A stretch of 64,000 bases of DNA. It comes from Cyrtodaria siliqua (lineage: Eukaryota; Mollusca; Bivalvia; Adapedonta; Hiatellidae). A program made the translations under genes and the position numbers. Under the pieces are notes generated by a model. The model did no database searches. It saw only the letters and a list, made by a program, of their open reading frames with translations, and was not told the origin of the DNA. The DNA lies in NCBI GenBank assembly GCA_037043455.1, contig JAWPHD010000226.1, forward strand, positions 310,001-374,000, in the 5' to 3' direction. Below are positions 12,526 through 26,400 of the stretch, one piece after another; the stretch's first letter is position 1; each line of letters starts with the position of its first letter.

Positions 12526-12887
12526 ATATAGCATATTCCAAGAATAAATCATTTTAGATTCTCAACCCCATCCGTCAATGTTACTGAATTTGCTCCACCT
12601 CAAGAAACTTTATTTGGCAAAACTGAAGCAAACATTTAAAAATAACAGATTTCAGTTTAAATAAATGTATATCGACTAAAACCATTCATACATTGAGATG
12701 TATTCTACAGACAAAATAATTAAAGATTATTTACTTGGTACCAAGTGCTTTACTCCTGGTTAAAAAAAAAAGTTTATTAATTAAAACAATAAATACATCG
12801 AAATGTGTTCAATTAAAATAACAAAATAATTAAGATTACAGTTTTAACCATGGTTAAATTTTAACCATGGTTAACGGGCAATAAATA

Positions 12888-13411
12888 TTTAAAGGGACAC
12901 TGTCCGTAAGTAAGCAGATATTAAGCATAACCAAATAACTGGCTGACTTTTATTCAGTGAAATGCATACATGAAAACATGAGGATAGACCCTAAGGAGTA
13001 TGTAGGAATACATTCGTGAGTTTGAAAAAAAAAGTTTTAATTATTATATGTAAATAAAGTGGGACCCACAATATTTACCTTTTCTGCGATCACGTGACTT
13101 CCATTAGCGCATTAGGTTTTGACCACAGTATGTATTGCGAAATATGTACAGCCCGCTTAGCTCAGTCACGAGCGTTGTCGACCACTTTACGCTCACACAC
13201 ACTAACGTTATTACGGTGAGTGTAATTTTAGTTTGGGCTGCGAGTTCAAACGCACAAAGCGGATTTACTTTTTTTTGTACCGCGATTGAATTCCGTTAAA
13301 CAATCTTGCTTTTAATTAGTAAATATTCAATAATGTTTAGTGTGTAATGTTTGCAAACATAATTATTGTGTGTTTTATAAGCTAAAAGTTACGGACAGTG
13401 TCCCTTTAATT
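12888..13411. mobile_element. TTAA-flanked MITE enclosing a tRNA-like segment
   Basis: The ends are TTAAAGGGACACTGTCCGTA and its near-perfect inverse TACGGACAGTGTCCCTTTAA, about 520 bp apart, which fits a TTAA target. Inside, 13150-13265 has A-box-like GCTTAGCTCAGTC and B-box-like GAGTTCAAACGC separated by a long insert. The acceptor arms GCCCGCT and AGCGGAT pair only partly, so it is a tRNA relic or SINE head rather than a tRNA gene. Confidence 0.7.
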
Positions 13412-13479
13412 TCTGACTGAGACAGGGTTAAAAATATAACTTGGTACATTATAAGAATTTTAACTTCTCATTTTCAAAA

Positions 13480-14201
13480 CTAAATATTTATTACAATTTT
13501 GACATCAACTGTCTAATTTATAAAAATATTCTCACATCTGATCCCATATCATCGAACAATCCTTATTATTTTTAATTTATAATTAACTTTTCAACATAAA
13601 TAATGATAGTTTAGGGGTTGAGAGAATTTTGAGATAAAGAATTTCTATCAAACAGTGTCCTAAGTTGTCTGAAATACCGAGACATTTAGCTTTTAATTTC
13701 AATCGCATCATAATCTTAACAAATCAAGAAATCCAGCCACGTGTCTACAGGCGATAACTCGTAATCTTAAACGTATGTACTGGTCAATGTAACACATTTG
13801 AATCCCTTATCCGTCTAAACTAAATTTCCATTTCAAAACCTGAGCAATTTCTCTCCCAATCTTTGTCGCCTTGTGTTTGCAAAAATATTTTAGCACTAAG
13901 ACTGGTACCCAGCATAAAAAAATAAACACTTCTAAACAGTGGCTAAACCGGGAGTCAGCTGCATGAAGAATACAGGTCGACTCCGTCTCCATGTTCGTAT
14001 ACCATTCACTTGCCGATACAATGCCACAAATCTTCGCGATAATACTGTAATACAAGCCATTCTACGTGTCGGATCATCCGGCAATGACGGGTGCAATTTC
14101 ACAATTGTCAATATCCGCACTGCCCCACTCGACTTTGCCCGGGGACTACAACTCACAGCAGTGATGGCAATTAAAATATAAGCAACCCTAAAAACAAACT
14201 A
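13480..14201 (-). other. Presumed 3' UTR of the TTLL gene
   Basis: About 700 nt between the stop codon and a minus-strand AATAAA-type signal (plus-strand tttatt near 13488-13493). Short open frames on both strands around 13807-14181 have no family resemblance and lie in this presumed UTR. The cleavage site cannot be fixed from sequence. Confidence 0.35.
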
Positions 14202-14422
14202 TCAGCTAAACGCTATTGCATGATTCTCGCGCATTTCCATCTGTCGTAAGCGAATGTTGTTTGAGGCACCCCGTATTCTTTGTGACTTGGTTGAGCGGAG
14301 TGATGATGACGGGAGTTGGTCGGACAAGCTGGAATGATGGGAATTAACTCGACTGATGTAACTTGATGACGAGCCGGAGTCGGGATGTCCGAGATCAGGT
14401 CGCTGTATAACCGGGGCTGGAC
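14202..14422 (-). CDS. TTLL exon w11: terminal exon with stop
   Basis: 221 nt. The acceptor GTTGCAG|GT accepts one leading base (Gly codon), and the frame ends at TGA 14202-14204. It encodes PAPVIQRPDLGHPDSGSSSS, YISRVNSHHSSLSDQLPSSS, LRSTKSQRIRGASNN and IRLRQMEMRENHAIAFS. The Ser-rich style matches w8-w9, and the GC-rich island stands out in AT-rich DNA. It lies 19.8 kb from w9, so linkage rests on phase, strand and composition; further exons in that intron are possible. Confidence 0.75.
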
Positions 14423-17400
14423 CTGCAACAAACAATGGCCACAGGTGTCACTGCAATATCAGTAACTGCAATAAACTTTTTAATATAAATTAAAACAAAC
14501 TACCAATACCATGTTTGGGCATGCTAGGCCGTATCTTTAAATTATGCATTGTTAAAATCGAGGTAGCAATTAAATCGAGGTAGCAATTAATGTTAATCTT
14601 ATGTCCACAATCATGGAACGTCGGTGGTTCTACCCAGTTGCTAGCCTGTGTACGAAAATTGCCTAGAGGGCTGTTGGTGTGACTATAAAATCCAATTCAA
14701 TTGTGTATCAAGCTGACCATACGATATTGTTGTTGCTGTTTCCGTACATAACCACGAAAAAAAGGGACCTAGCCAAAACTGTTTATAGTAATTCTAAATT
14801 ATAATTTGTTTGGCTATCTTTAGAATACTTCTTTTTGTTTTACAAGATTTTTACTGTCTCCAAAAAATAAATAACACATTTTGTGAAATCCTCAGTTGGT
14901 TAATATTTTTTTCACTGATGGCCTGATCATGTATTCAATAAAACTGAATATTTGTATTGATATTACCTGATACTACAGACAGCCCTGGCCCGTGCTGGGA
15001 AGGAAATCGTGGAAGGTCTGAAAGTACACAAGGGAGGCAATTCATAAACTGTAACATTTCATAAATGGTTAAACAAGGGAGGCAATTCATAAATAGGTTG
15101 CACAAAGGAAGTAATTCATAAATGGTTACACATGCCAAAATAGGCAGTTTACTTCTGTAACAAGGTTAAAGAAATGTGAATTCATAGCATAGTTCAAATA
15201 GATGTCAGTTTGAAAGGATGATGAAGAGAAGATGAGGTAGAGACTTGTTTTTTTGTAATACTAGTTTGATCTGGTTCATCAGTAATGTATAAAATCTACC
15301 ATGTTTAAATTTAACGAAAATAATATCAACAGATTTAACCTATTTTTTTCTCATAATATTTCCATGCTTATGAATTTTGTTTATCTGACAGTCTACATAA
15401 AACTATATAACTAATTATTTCATTTGATCTCTCGAAACACAATTTAACTATCAACATATTACATGTAGATCAAATGTATTAAGTGACGCTAGAAAATCAA
15501 ATATAATGAATGTAGTAACAAAAATTGAAGCAATAAAAGCAAAGGAAAGAAATCAACGAGAAAGAATCGTTATTAGCAACAGCCTAGTTCTACTCAAATA
15601 AAAGGTACATTTTTATAATGTTAAGTAAGTGAAAGATTAAATACTCAAATATTAAACAATATTCAAAATTCACGTCTTTGTCTCTTTGACATTACGCTGT
15701 CATTCTGAAACAATCCCAATATATACAAGACATTTCCTTCAAAACAAATAAGTTCAATGTTGTGTGGTGCTATTTAGCTTGTTAAATCTGTATAATTAAG
15801 GCGGCAAAAATCAGGTGACATTTTTATCTGTTCATGGCAAATAATTGTAAACAAAGCTCTTGACTCTTGACTTGATAACTTTCTTAATATTTAATTATTT
15901 TGTTCAACCAAAGTGCAAATACCCTTACAATCTGGACTCTGTCCAATGCTGCAAAAGATAATTTGATTCATTCAATATTTACTGAGACTAGCTCTCCCAA
16001 AATGTAGGGCTAATCTAAGAAACTACTGGATAAATCAAATTGCCTTTTGCGGCAGAGGAAAAAGCTCACTTGGGAGGGGAATTTGCTCTTTAGTTGAATA
16101 AATCTGTTAAATATGAAGAAAGCATGAAGAAAACACCTACATTACCTGAATGGAGCACTTTGCTTAAAAAAAATTAACGTGACACTGATCAAAGAGTCGT
16201 GTGGTTTCACCACCATGATAATGGGCAATACAAGTAATATTGTCCAAGTATACATGATTGAAGTTATTTAATGGTTTTAAATGGTTTTAAAGTATTTCTG
16301 ATTGCATTTGTAACAATAAGTTACAAATGCAAAACTGTAAAATCATGAGGTTGCCATGCAGTTTTAGCATGGTGTTTTTGCAATTTACAATTTTGAATGG
16401 TGATGAAGTGTTGAGAAAGCTGTTACATACAGTACGAGAACAGACTTTCTTATTTATCATACAGAAACAAGCTACTCTCACAGTGTCAGACATCATTTAA
16501 AAATATAAGGCAAAAACTGCCAAGTTTTCTGATTAGGTGATTTATAATAATACACAATTAGGTGCAACAATTTTTTATTAATTAAAATTAATTTTACAGA
16601 TATATTTTGGTGTTATTTGGTGAAAAATAGTAAGCTAAACTGGCAAAGCCTCATTCTTTCCACACATCCAACGTCCTCATGCAGGTTATCCCTACCTCAC
16701 ACTCATGGTAATGTCAAGTTTGGATAAAAGCAGTGTATTAGCCAGCCAACCTTGCAGCCTTTTTTCACAAGGCTGTTTTTTTGGAAAATCGCAGCCAATA
16801 TTGGGTGGGGTGGGTGAGTTAAAATGTTCCACCTGTTACTTTCTCAATATTATGCTTTGTATACATTTATAGAAGAAAGATAATCTAAAATGTGCCCTTT
16901 TCAAAACAATGCCCAAAGACACCCATTGTGCGCAGGTTGGCTCTAGCAAAAAAAGTTGCACATCCTGTTTGCACATTTTCACACTCCACGACTTTCCAAG
17001 AATTTCTGCCTAATACCCTTGATAAAAGTTACATATATATACACTCAAGTGATATGAAAACGCAACACGGGAATTTCCGCTATATATTGTATGTACAATA
17101 TGCTGCTTTTAATCGAATGGTACATGGCTACGTAAGACCTTTCCTTTTGGAAAAAATACTAAAACAACAAATAATACAGCAAATAGTATTCCTTCAATGT
17201 TTCATTATTCACAGAGTATGCGTTTGGCTCAATCATGTGAGCAAACTTAGGATGCAACATTTTGCAAACTATTTACGTTAAATACAGTACTGAACTAGCT
17301 CAATTTTTCAAAGAGCTACTTCAACATTTATGAAGTTCTTGTTACAAAGTGTAGTGTGATTAAAACGTCTACAACATCACAGTTGTGTCCTTTCTCTAGT

Positions 17401-20400
17401 TAACTGCAACTTTCTTTTTAAAAAACATCTTGGGATTTCTTTGGAATATTATGTGCAATTAAGTGTGCAGTATATACAATATATAGCGGAAATTCCCGTG
17501 TTGCGTTTTCATATCACTTGAGTGTATATGGTATTATATACAAGTAGACCTTATAGCTAATTGTTTGAATATAATTAAGAATATACACCAAAATACAGGT
17601 TTTGAAACAATATCATCAGCCATTGGATACATACGATCTATGTTGGAGGAAGCAATTTATAGAATTCATTAAACTGCATAGTTTGGGTATTCAAACTTTC
17701 AAATTGGTCGGACATTTTTTTTTTTTTTTTAAATTCAAAGCTATACTTGTTATAATGTCAGAAAGTTCTCACAATCCATGCACATTTAAATAATGGTTAT
17801 TCATGTTACACTCATATAGAATGGCTGAATGGGTCTATGCCATACAGGGGTACACTTGCAGAGTACTCTCAGGTCTACAGAGTACACTCCACACATACAG
17901 GCAACAACGTTTGTGGAATATAATTTAGACAATCCTATTGCCTTGATTTTGCAGGATACTTTGACAATTATACTAAGGTAGGGTATTCTGCAGTGCTCCA
18001 GAAAAGACGCATATCTTCATTATGCATTTAGCCCGGTGCAGGATAGGGCATACACGTTATACTCATTCATATTTATTACAAGGTGAGCAATTACCAGAAT
18101 GTATGCCCTGCTTTGCACCGTTAACGGTCAAACACATCTTATTGGAATGTGTAGACTTTGATCCTATGCGTCAAAGGTACTACAATGTTAATACTATGAA
18201 AGAGTTATTTGATACTGTAGATTTTAGTCTTGTTATAGATTTCCTAAAAGAGATCAGACTATATAAATCATTATAATGTGTTTTTATATATTTACTTGTT
18301 TATAAACCCGTTGACGGGCATTTGTTGATTTACATACATAGTTTATATAACACCGTATCATCCCTTATTTTTTAATAGTTTTATCTTTATATATCTACAT
18401 TAATTTTTAATTAATACTTCATTTTTCATCAATTTTTGCGCACAATATGACCTATTTATGTGTCGACATGCCGTAAAACACCATTCATTCATTTATTTAT
18501 TCATTATGCATTTAAATATGTAATTATGCATATTTTTTCACCAAAAATGCATTAAAACTAAAATTAATGAGTACAAAAATGCATTAAAAAATCGCCAGTA
18601 AATACTGAGAAACAAATTGCCACGTACACACTAATTAAAAGGTTTGCAAAATAGGATGTGACCAGTCATACACGATGCTTGTTGAAGTTTGAGGTACTGA
18701 ATGACAATCAAATGCCTCCTGCAGTTAATAGTAGATGCTTGTTGAAGTTTGAGGTACTGAATGACAATCAGATGCCTCCTGCAGTTAATAGTAGATGCTT
18801 GTTGAAGTTTGAGGTACTGAATGACAATCAGATGCCTCCTGCAGTTAATAGTAGATGCTTGTTGAAGTTTGAGGTACTGAATGACAATCAAATGCCTCCT
18901 GCAGTTAATAGTAGATGCTTGTTGAAGTTTGAGGTACTGAATGACAATCAGATGCCTCCTGCAGTTAATAGTAGATGCTTGTTGAAGTTTGAGGTACTGA
19001 ATGACAATCAGATGCCTCCTGCAGTTAATAGTAGATGCTTGTTGAAGTTTGAGGTACTGAATGACAATCAGATGCCTCCTGCAGTTAATAGTAGATGCTT
19101 GTTGAAGTTTGAGGTACTGAATGACAATCAGATGCCTCCTGCAGTTAATAGTAGATGCTTGTTGAAGTTTGAGGTACTGAATGACAATCAAATGCCTCCT
19201 GCAGTTAATAGTAGATGCTTGTTGAAGTTTGAGGTACTGAATGACAATCAGATGCCTCCTGCAGTTAATAGTAGATGCTTGTTGAAGTTTGAGGTACTGA
19301 ATGACAATCAGATGCCTCCTGCAGTTAATAGTAGATGCTTGTTGAAGTTTGAGGTACTGAATGACAATCAAATGCCTCCTGCAGTTAATAGTAGATGCTT
19401 GTTGAAGTTTGAGGTACTGAATGACAATCAGATGCCTCCTGCAGTTAATAGTAGATGCTTGTTGAAGTTTGAGGTACTGAATGACAATCAGATGCCTCCT
19501 GCAGTTAATAGTAGATGCTTGTTGAAGTTTGAGGTACTGAATGACAATCAGATGCCTCCTGCAGTTAATAGTAGATGCTTGTTGAAGTTTGAGGTACTGA
19601 ATGACAATCAAATGCCTCCTGCAGTTAATAGTAGATGCTTGTTGAAGTTTGAGGTACTGAATGACAATCAAATGCCTCCTGCAGTTAATAGTAGATGCTT
19701 GTTGAAGTTTGAGGTACTGAATGACAATCAAATGCCTCCTGCAGTTAATAGTAGATGCTTGTTGAAGTTTGAGGTACTGAATGACAATCAAATGCCTCCT
19801 GCAGTTAATAGTAGATGCTTGTTGAAGTTTGAGGTACTGAATGACAATCAAATGCCTCCTGCAGTTAATAGTAGATGCTTGTTGAAGTTTGAGGTACTGA
19901 ATGACAATCAAATGCCTCCTGCAGTTAATAGTAGATGCTTGCAAGAAAAAAGAAATGGCCTTTTTGTTGGCTGTTTGACACAAATTAATGCCATTTAAAA
20001 AAGAATGTATATGTAAGTGGAAGAGGAAATATGCAATATTTTTTATGGTAATGACTGAAGAGTAAACATTTTACATTAATGATTTGTCCAAAACTTGTAT
20101 TTTAAGAATATGCATTTGTGTAAATGGAAATATGTATTTTTTTTTCCATGCGTTCAACAGCATTGCGCTGAAAGCTTATCTGGAGCACTGATTCTGACAT
20201 AATTCAATGAGGCAGGGTACGTTGGAGCATAACCTATAGAGGTAGGGTACTCTGGTAGGGTACCCTGAATGGCATAGACCCATTAAGCCATAATACAAAT
20301 ATTAAACTGAAGTATGTGCATGCTTAAAATATAAACGGTGACGACCTTGAAGGAAATCCCATGTTCAGTTTACCCGACCACTTGGGTGTTTGTTTAAAAC

Positions 20401-23400
20401 CGTGAGCAGACCTGCGATGATTGACCTTTATTTGGTACAATCTGAAAACATTTTCACAGTTATACCCAACAACATAGGAAATGGTTATGTTAGAAACTAA
20501 TACTGATTACGAGTGTATAAGAAGCAACAGGGAGTAAAGGTTACAGTTTGCATAGCTTAGGAAGTGGGAGCTTGGGTAAAAAGCAAAACCTAAGAAATGT
20601 GTCTGTGGACACGAATGCCCCCACTGTAAGCTATAAGATGAAGTATAAAATCATTAAAGGGCCATAACTCCAACAAAAGCCAATGGACCGGAATAGCACT
20701 ATGATATAAACAACTAGATTTCACATCAATAATTCCCAGCAAGTTAAGGAGAAGTTAAGGAGGACTACGTCTGACAACAAAGTGTGACATGTGCAGATCA
20801 AGTGTGATGGATGGACAAGGGCAACACTATATGCCAACCTATATATTGTGGGGTCTTAAAAACAAGTGTTTCCCATTCAGCACTGTACTCTACTGAGGAA
20901 TTTTAACAGCATTTTAGGTGACCGAGCCGAGAGGATTTTGGCTGGGCACAAGTACATGCCATGCAGATGATCACATCCATGGAACAACTTATTTTGTATA
21001 ATCAAATGGCAGCTATTTTTGATTTTACATGACACGAAACTTGGCGAGAAAGTCCTGGCTTTCGAAGCTGTTTTCCGGTGTTATCACATTCACAAGAATG
21101 AGGTAAGAGACAATATGTCAACTGAGAATGTGCCATTTAAATAAGCTCAGAACAAAAACAAGTGAAAAAGAATTCAGATAGCAGGAAAGTAGGTCAAAAT
21201 TATTCCAGAAGTGGGAAGAACATGTGAACATTTTGGAAAAGACCAGGAAGGTTAAAACAAATTGGGGAAGTAGGAAAATAGACGCAGTAAAAGTAACGCA
21301 GAATTAAACAGTGTTTCAGTTACTGCCTTAAAAAGTAATTACCGGTATGCAGTTTTTGCCAGCAATGAGAATAATAAGATATATATTATATTAGGGAAGC
21401 ATGGCAAAATTTGAAATTTGTATTTTAGCTTGATAAATTGTGGCAAGGTGAGTAAACACATTTGCAGCATCTCCAGCAATTCCACAAGGTCAAGAATCAC
21501 ATCTCAATTGCAGGAGAAATCTAGGACTAAAACCTGCCAAATTCTCTAAAGGTTTGGCCACTCTCTAGATCTGCATTACATTTTTTAATGAATGACAATA
21601 TTTCTGTGACACAACCATTTGTTAGCGGCATCAAATTACGTAACCACAAACCAAAACTGTTAGAAGAGACCCATCCTATACTTGAGAGGTGATTTTAGTT
21701 TTTAACATCTTAGACTCCTTTTAAAAGTTTCACTTTCTCCATATTATACATTTGAGAGTTTATTTAACCTTTTCAACATTTTACAATAGCAAAGTAACAT
21801 TTGAGGAGATTTCCCTTATAATAATGTTTGATAGGTGATTCACTTTTTGAACATTGCGCTAATAGCCATATTATGCTTGAGGTAACCTCCTCTTTGGACA
21901 TATTTCACTCATCTGAGAGGTGATTCCCATTTTGAACATTTCACTCATCTGACAGGTGATTCCCATTTTGCACATTTCACTCTCAGCAATATGCTTGAGA
22001 GGTAACCTCCCCATTGGACATATTTCACTCATCTGAGAGGTGATTCCCATTTGTTGAACATTTCACTCATCTGAGAGGTGATTCCCATTTTGCACATTTC
22101 ACTCTTGCCATATGCTTGTGAGGTGACCTCCCCTTTGGACTCATTTCACTCAACTGTGCACATGTATAGTGATTTCCCTTTTGAATATTCAGTCTAGGCA
22201 TATTACAATTGAGAGGTGATTCCAACCATTGATGAAATTTTCCAGATTGTAAGAGCGGGCGAATACAGTGTCTGTGATCATGTATTGTATAGAATATTCC
22301 AGTATTCAGGAGAGAATAGTTACAGCTTTCTGATTGGAGGGAGAAGAGACTTTCCACCCAGATATGAAGTTTTCTTGCCACCTAGAATATTTGGGAATGG
22401 AATGTTAAAATAGAGCTGTGGCAGACACAGATCGCATCATACAATTAAGAAGTGTTTATAATTATTTAAGGATTATGTCCCCTTTTATCCCACTGAGATT
22501 GCATTTGAAAAAGATACAAATTACAACTCAAATAATCTTGAATATTTTTACATGAAACTTCCGGTTTAATATGTTTACACATTTATCTAGGCAGTGATAC
22601 CCTTGAATTATAAATATATACTTGATAAATATGTGAATAAGTTAAACATGGGTATGACATAAGCAGAGTATGGATCAATACACACGTTTTATCCAGTTTG
22701 TATTTATTATTCAAGTATAGCACTGTTTAGATAAACGTGTAAACATGTTAAACTGCAAGTAACATGTAAAAATATTCAGGATTATTCGACTTCTTATTTT
22801 TTTCCTTTTGTTAATACACTTTCAATAGGATTCCACAAAAGGGCACATAACCCTTAAAGGAACAATACATATTTGATGTTGTTAGGTGGCTTTGTCAACT
22901 TTTAATTGCACATTAGTAAAAAGAATTCAGAGGAAAAGTTTAAGACATATATTCCCTTAAAATTATTTAGGCAATTTTGAAAGTTGATTAGTGTTTACAA
23001 CGGCATGGCACAGTCATACTAGTTCCATACAGTTTGTACTCCTCAGCAATGTCTGAAATTTATTTATTTATTTATAGTTTTGAATACATATACCTCTTTA
23101 ACAGATATATTTTTTCTTTCTTCTAGTGCATTAAGAGATAACAATGTCACCAGACAACAAAACATGTTAAAGTGACAGTGCACGAGTTACTGGATGGCCC
23201 GCACGTGTGGTGGTAGTAACACTCACTTTGTACTAAACAATTCTTTGTCATCTTTCCCAAACATTTTAAAATAATTTGTCTCTGGTGAAAGTTTCAATTT
23301 TCTCGTGAAGAACTGGACAAAAGTGTTTGACCGGGAAATCTTAATTATAACTATAAATGTGTTCATGGGACACAGATGCCCCCGCTACAACATTTATTTC

Positions 23401-26400
23401 ATGTATTTTTACTATTCCAAGGGCGTAACTCTGGTTGTACTGGGTGATCGGGCTGAAAATCGAACTTGACCGAGACATTGTGCCCATATACAATTTGACA
23501 TAGTTTGGAGAAAATTGGATAACAATTACCCAAGTTAGAGTGCGGACACCATTACTTTCGCGATTTTTTACTAAGTAAGGTGCGGACATTTTTCTCTCGA
23601 ATGTTTACCATTCAAATGGGCATAACTCTGGAAGTACTGGGGCAATCATGCCGAAAATCAAACTTGGGTGAGACATTGTGCCCATATACAAGTTGATCAA
23701 ATTTGGAGAAGATTGAATAACAATTACCTAAGAAAGAGTGCAGACAACATTTTTTTCGCAGATGTTTACCATTCAAATGGGCATAACTCTGGAAGTACTG
23801 GGGCGATTGGGCCGAAAATCGAACTTGGCCGAGACATTGTGCCCATATACAATTTGACATAGTTTGGAGAAAATTGGATAACAATTACCCAAGTAAGAGT
23901 GCGGACACCATTAATTGCGCGATCTTTTACTATTCCAAGGGCCACAACGTTGGAACTACATGGTCGATGGGGCCGAAAAATCGAACTTGGCCGAGACATT
24001 GTGCCTAATTACAATATGACCAAGTTTGGAGAAGATTGGATAACAATTACAAGTTAGAGTGTGGACACCATTAATTTCACGATTTTTTACTATTCATGGG
24101 GCCATGACTCTTTAACTACTGGGGCCGAAAATCGAATTTGGCCGAGACATTGTGCCCATATATAATTTGACCAAGTTTGGAGAAGATTGGATAACACAAT
24201 TACCAAAGTTGTGCAGACACCATTAATTTCGCGATTGTTTACTATTCCAAGGGCCATAACTCTGGAACTACTGGGACGATTATTGAACTTGGCCGAGACA
24301 TTGTGCCCATATTATACTATTTGACCAAGTTTGGAAAAGATACGATATCAATTAGCTAAGTTAGAGTGCGGACGTCGTTTTTGCACAGACACAAGGACAG
24401 ACAGGGGTAACACTATATGCCCCTTCACCATTCTTCGAATGGCAGGTGCATAAAAACTATAATATATATATAAACTAGAATTAACATTAAATGTGGCACT
24501 ACACTAGTTTGCATATATAGTGTGCTACCAATTCTTATGGATCTCCAGCAGCTAAAACACCTATGCATTGTCCTTTAATCTCTGGATCTTGCTCACCAAT
24601 GCACCATCCACCTGTCAACCTGGCTACCATTTATTTTATTATGATTTTTTATTGATATAATGTTCTGCGTTAATTGGCAGGCTCACTCACCGGAAACAAG
24701 CAAATTTATAGTCTGTAAGTCATCAATGGTGGTCAAATTCTATAAATATTATTTAAACATTGTTGTTTTTTTTACTAAATTCCGAACATTAAGCATGTTA
24801 AGTTCGGACGTCTGAACTCTAAAATTAGGACATGCTTAACATGAAACTATTTCTTCGTATTCGTTATCTATAAAGCTGAGAGTTCTTGAGAGTGGCCTAA
24901 CATGGTTATACAAAGATCTTAACAGTTAAGCAGTGAGAATTCAGGAAATGGAAGTGGTAGCCTGGTAGTTTGGTATGACAGTTGACTGGTTATCGGTGAA
25001 TGTTCAACATGAATACAACTGTATACAGTACCCTGCCCTCCGATGAGATGATACTGCCAGAGTGGGTTTGATTGGTACGCTGCCCGATGACCTGACATGG
25101 GACAATCAGAAAACACAACTCAGACACAGTCACAAAGACATATACTTAAGGAAAAAAGAAACGCAACTTTTTTTATAATGTATATAATTATGTAGTTTGT
25201 TTGTTCAAAATTGTTAATTTACCAGTGATTGAAAAAACCACCAATACGAACGTTGACAAGTGACATCACCATTCATATGCAAATTGCCAACTGTATATTC
25301 ACTGGTCATTTTGACAATAAAACCTTACATTGTCCAATACACGTCTGGCTGGCACATTTAAATAACAATACAGTGTTTTGCAAACAGTCAATTTTCGTAC
25401 AGCTCATCCATTATTCTACTGAAAGTTATTACTGTGTAATGGAATGAAACTAGAAATTGTTATTGTCCATGGGACAAAAACGTATGGCTCCCCCACTCGC
25501 CCGAACAGACATAATTGACAACTTTAGGTCCAACTGTTCTCTATTGATCTGAGATCGTTTTGATATTCAATATCTATGTGACAGTAATCTACTATCTGTA
25601 TCAGTAAGGCCACATGAAAAAATATGTGTGGTTCAGGTAACCCGACCGACCCTAAAACTTTTATGCAAAAATTAAAAAAAAAAAATAAAAAAATAAAAAA
25701 AAAATAAAAAAAAAAAATAAAAAAATAAAAAAAAATAAAAAAAAATAAAAAAAATAATTAAAATAAATAAATAAATAAATTAAAAAAATAAATAAAATAA
25801 TCAATAGGGGTCATCTACTGGTCATGACCAACCATCCTTCCAAGTTTGTAGTTATTGATCGGACATCGTTTTGATAGTCAATGTCACCGCAACCTTGACC
25901 TTTGACCTAGTGACCCCAAAATCAATAGGGGTCACCTACTGGTCATGACCAACTATCCTTCCAAGTTTGAGGACCCTAGGTCCAACCATTCTCTAGTTAT
26001 TGATCGGACATCGTTTTGATAGTCAATGTCACCGCAATCTTGACCTTTGACCTAGTGACCCAAAATCAATAGGGGTCATCTACTGGTCATGACCAACCAC
26101 CCTTCTAAGTTGAGGACCCTAGGTCCGACCATACTCTAGTTATTGATCGGACATCGTTTTGATAGTCAATGTCACCGCAATCTTGACCTTTGACCTAGTG
26201 ACCCCAAAATCAATAGGGGTCATCTACTGGTCATGATCAACCATCCTTCCAAGTTTGAGGACCCTAGGTCCAACCATTCTCTAGTTATTGATCATAAAAT
26301 CATCGTTTTGATAGTCAATGTCACCGCAATCTTGACCTTTGACCTACTGACCCCAAAATCAATAGGGGTCATCTACTGGTCATGACCAACCATCCTTTCA

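Larger units (their letters stand above)
17822..20290. mobile_element. 2.5-kb TIR-bounded element carrying a LINE fragment and a 60-bp satellite
   Basis: The left end ATGGCTGAATGGGTCTATGC, then CATACAGGGGTAC, is mirrored at the right by GTACCCTGAATG and GCATAGACCCATTAAGCCAT. A second inverted pair further in (GCAGTGCTCCAGA near 17991 and TCTGGAGCACTGAT near 20180) supports one element. It holds the non-LTR copy B and the 60 bp array. No transposase frame remains. Confidence 0.75.

Noticed and set aside
13807..14181. Overlapping open frames of 74-82 residues on both strands
   Set aside because: They lie in the presumed 3' UTR beyond the TTLL stop, have no family resemblance and no splice sites in phase.
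18631..19998. Two ~450-residue open frames, one on each strand
   Set aside because: They arise because the 60 bp satellite unit is a multiple of three with no stop in those frames. The translated repeats have no protein-like conservation, and both strands are equally open.
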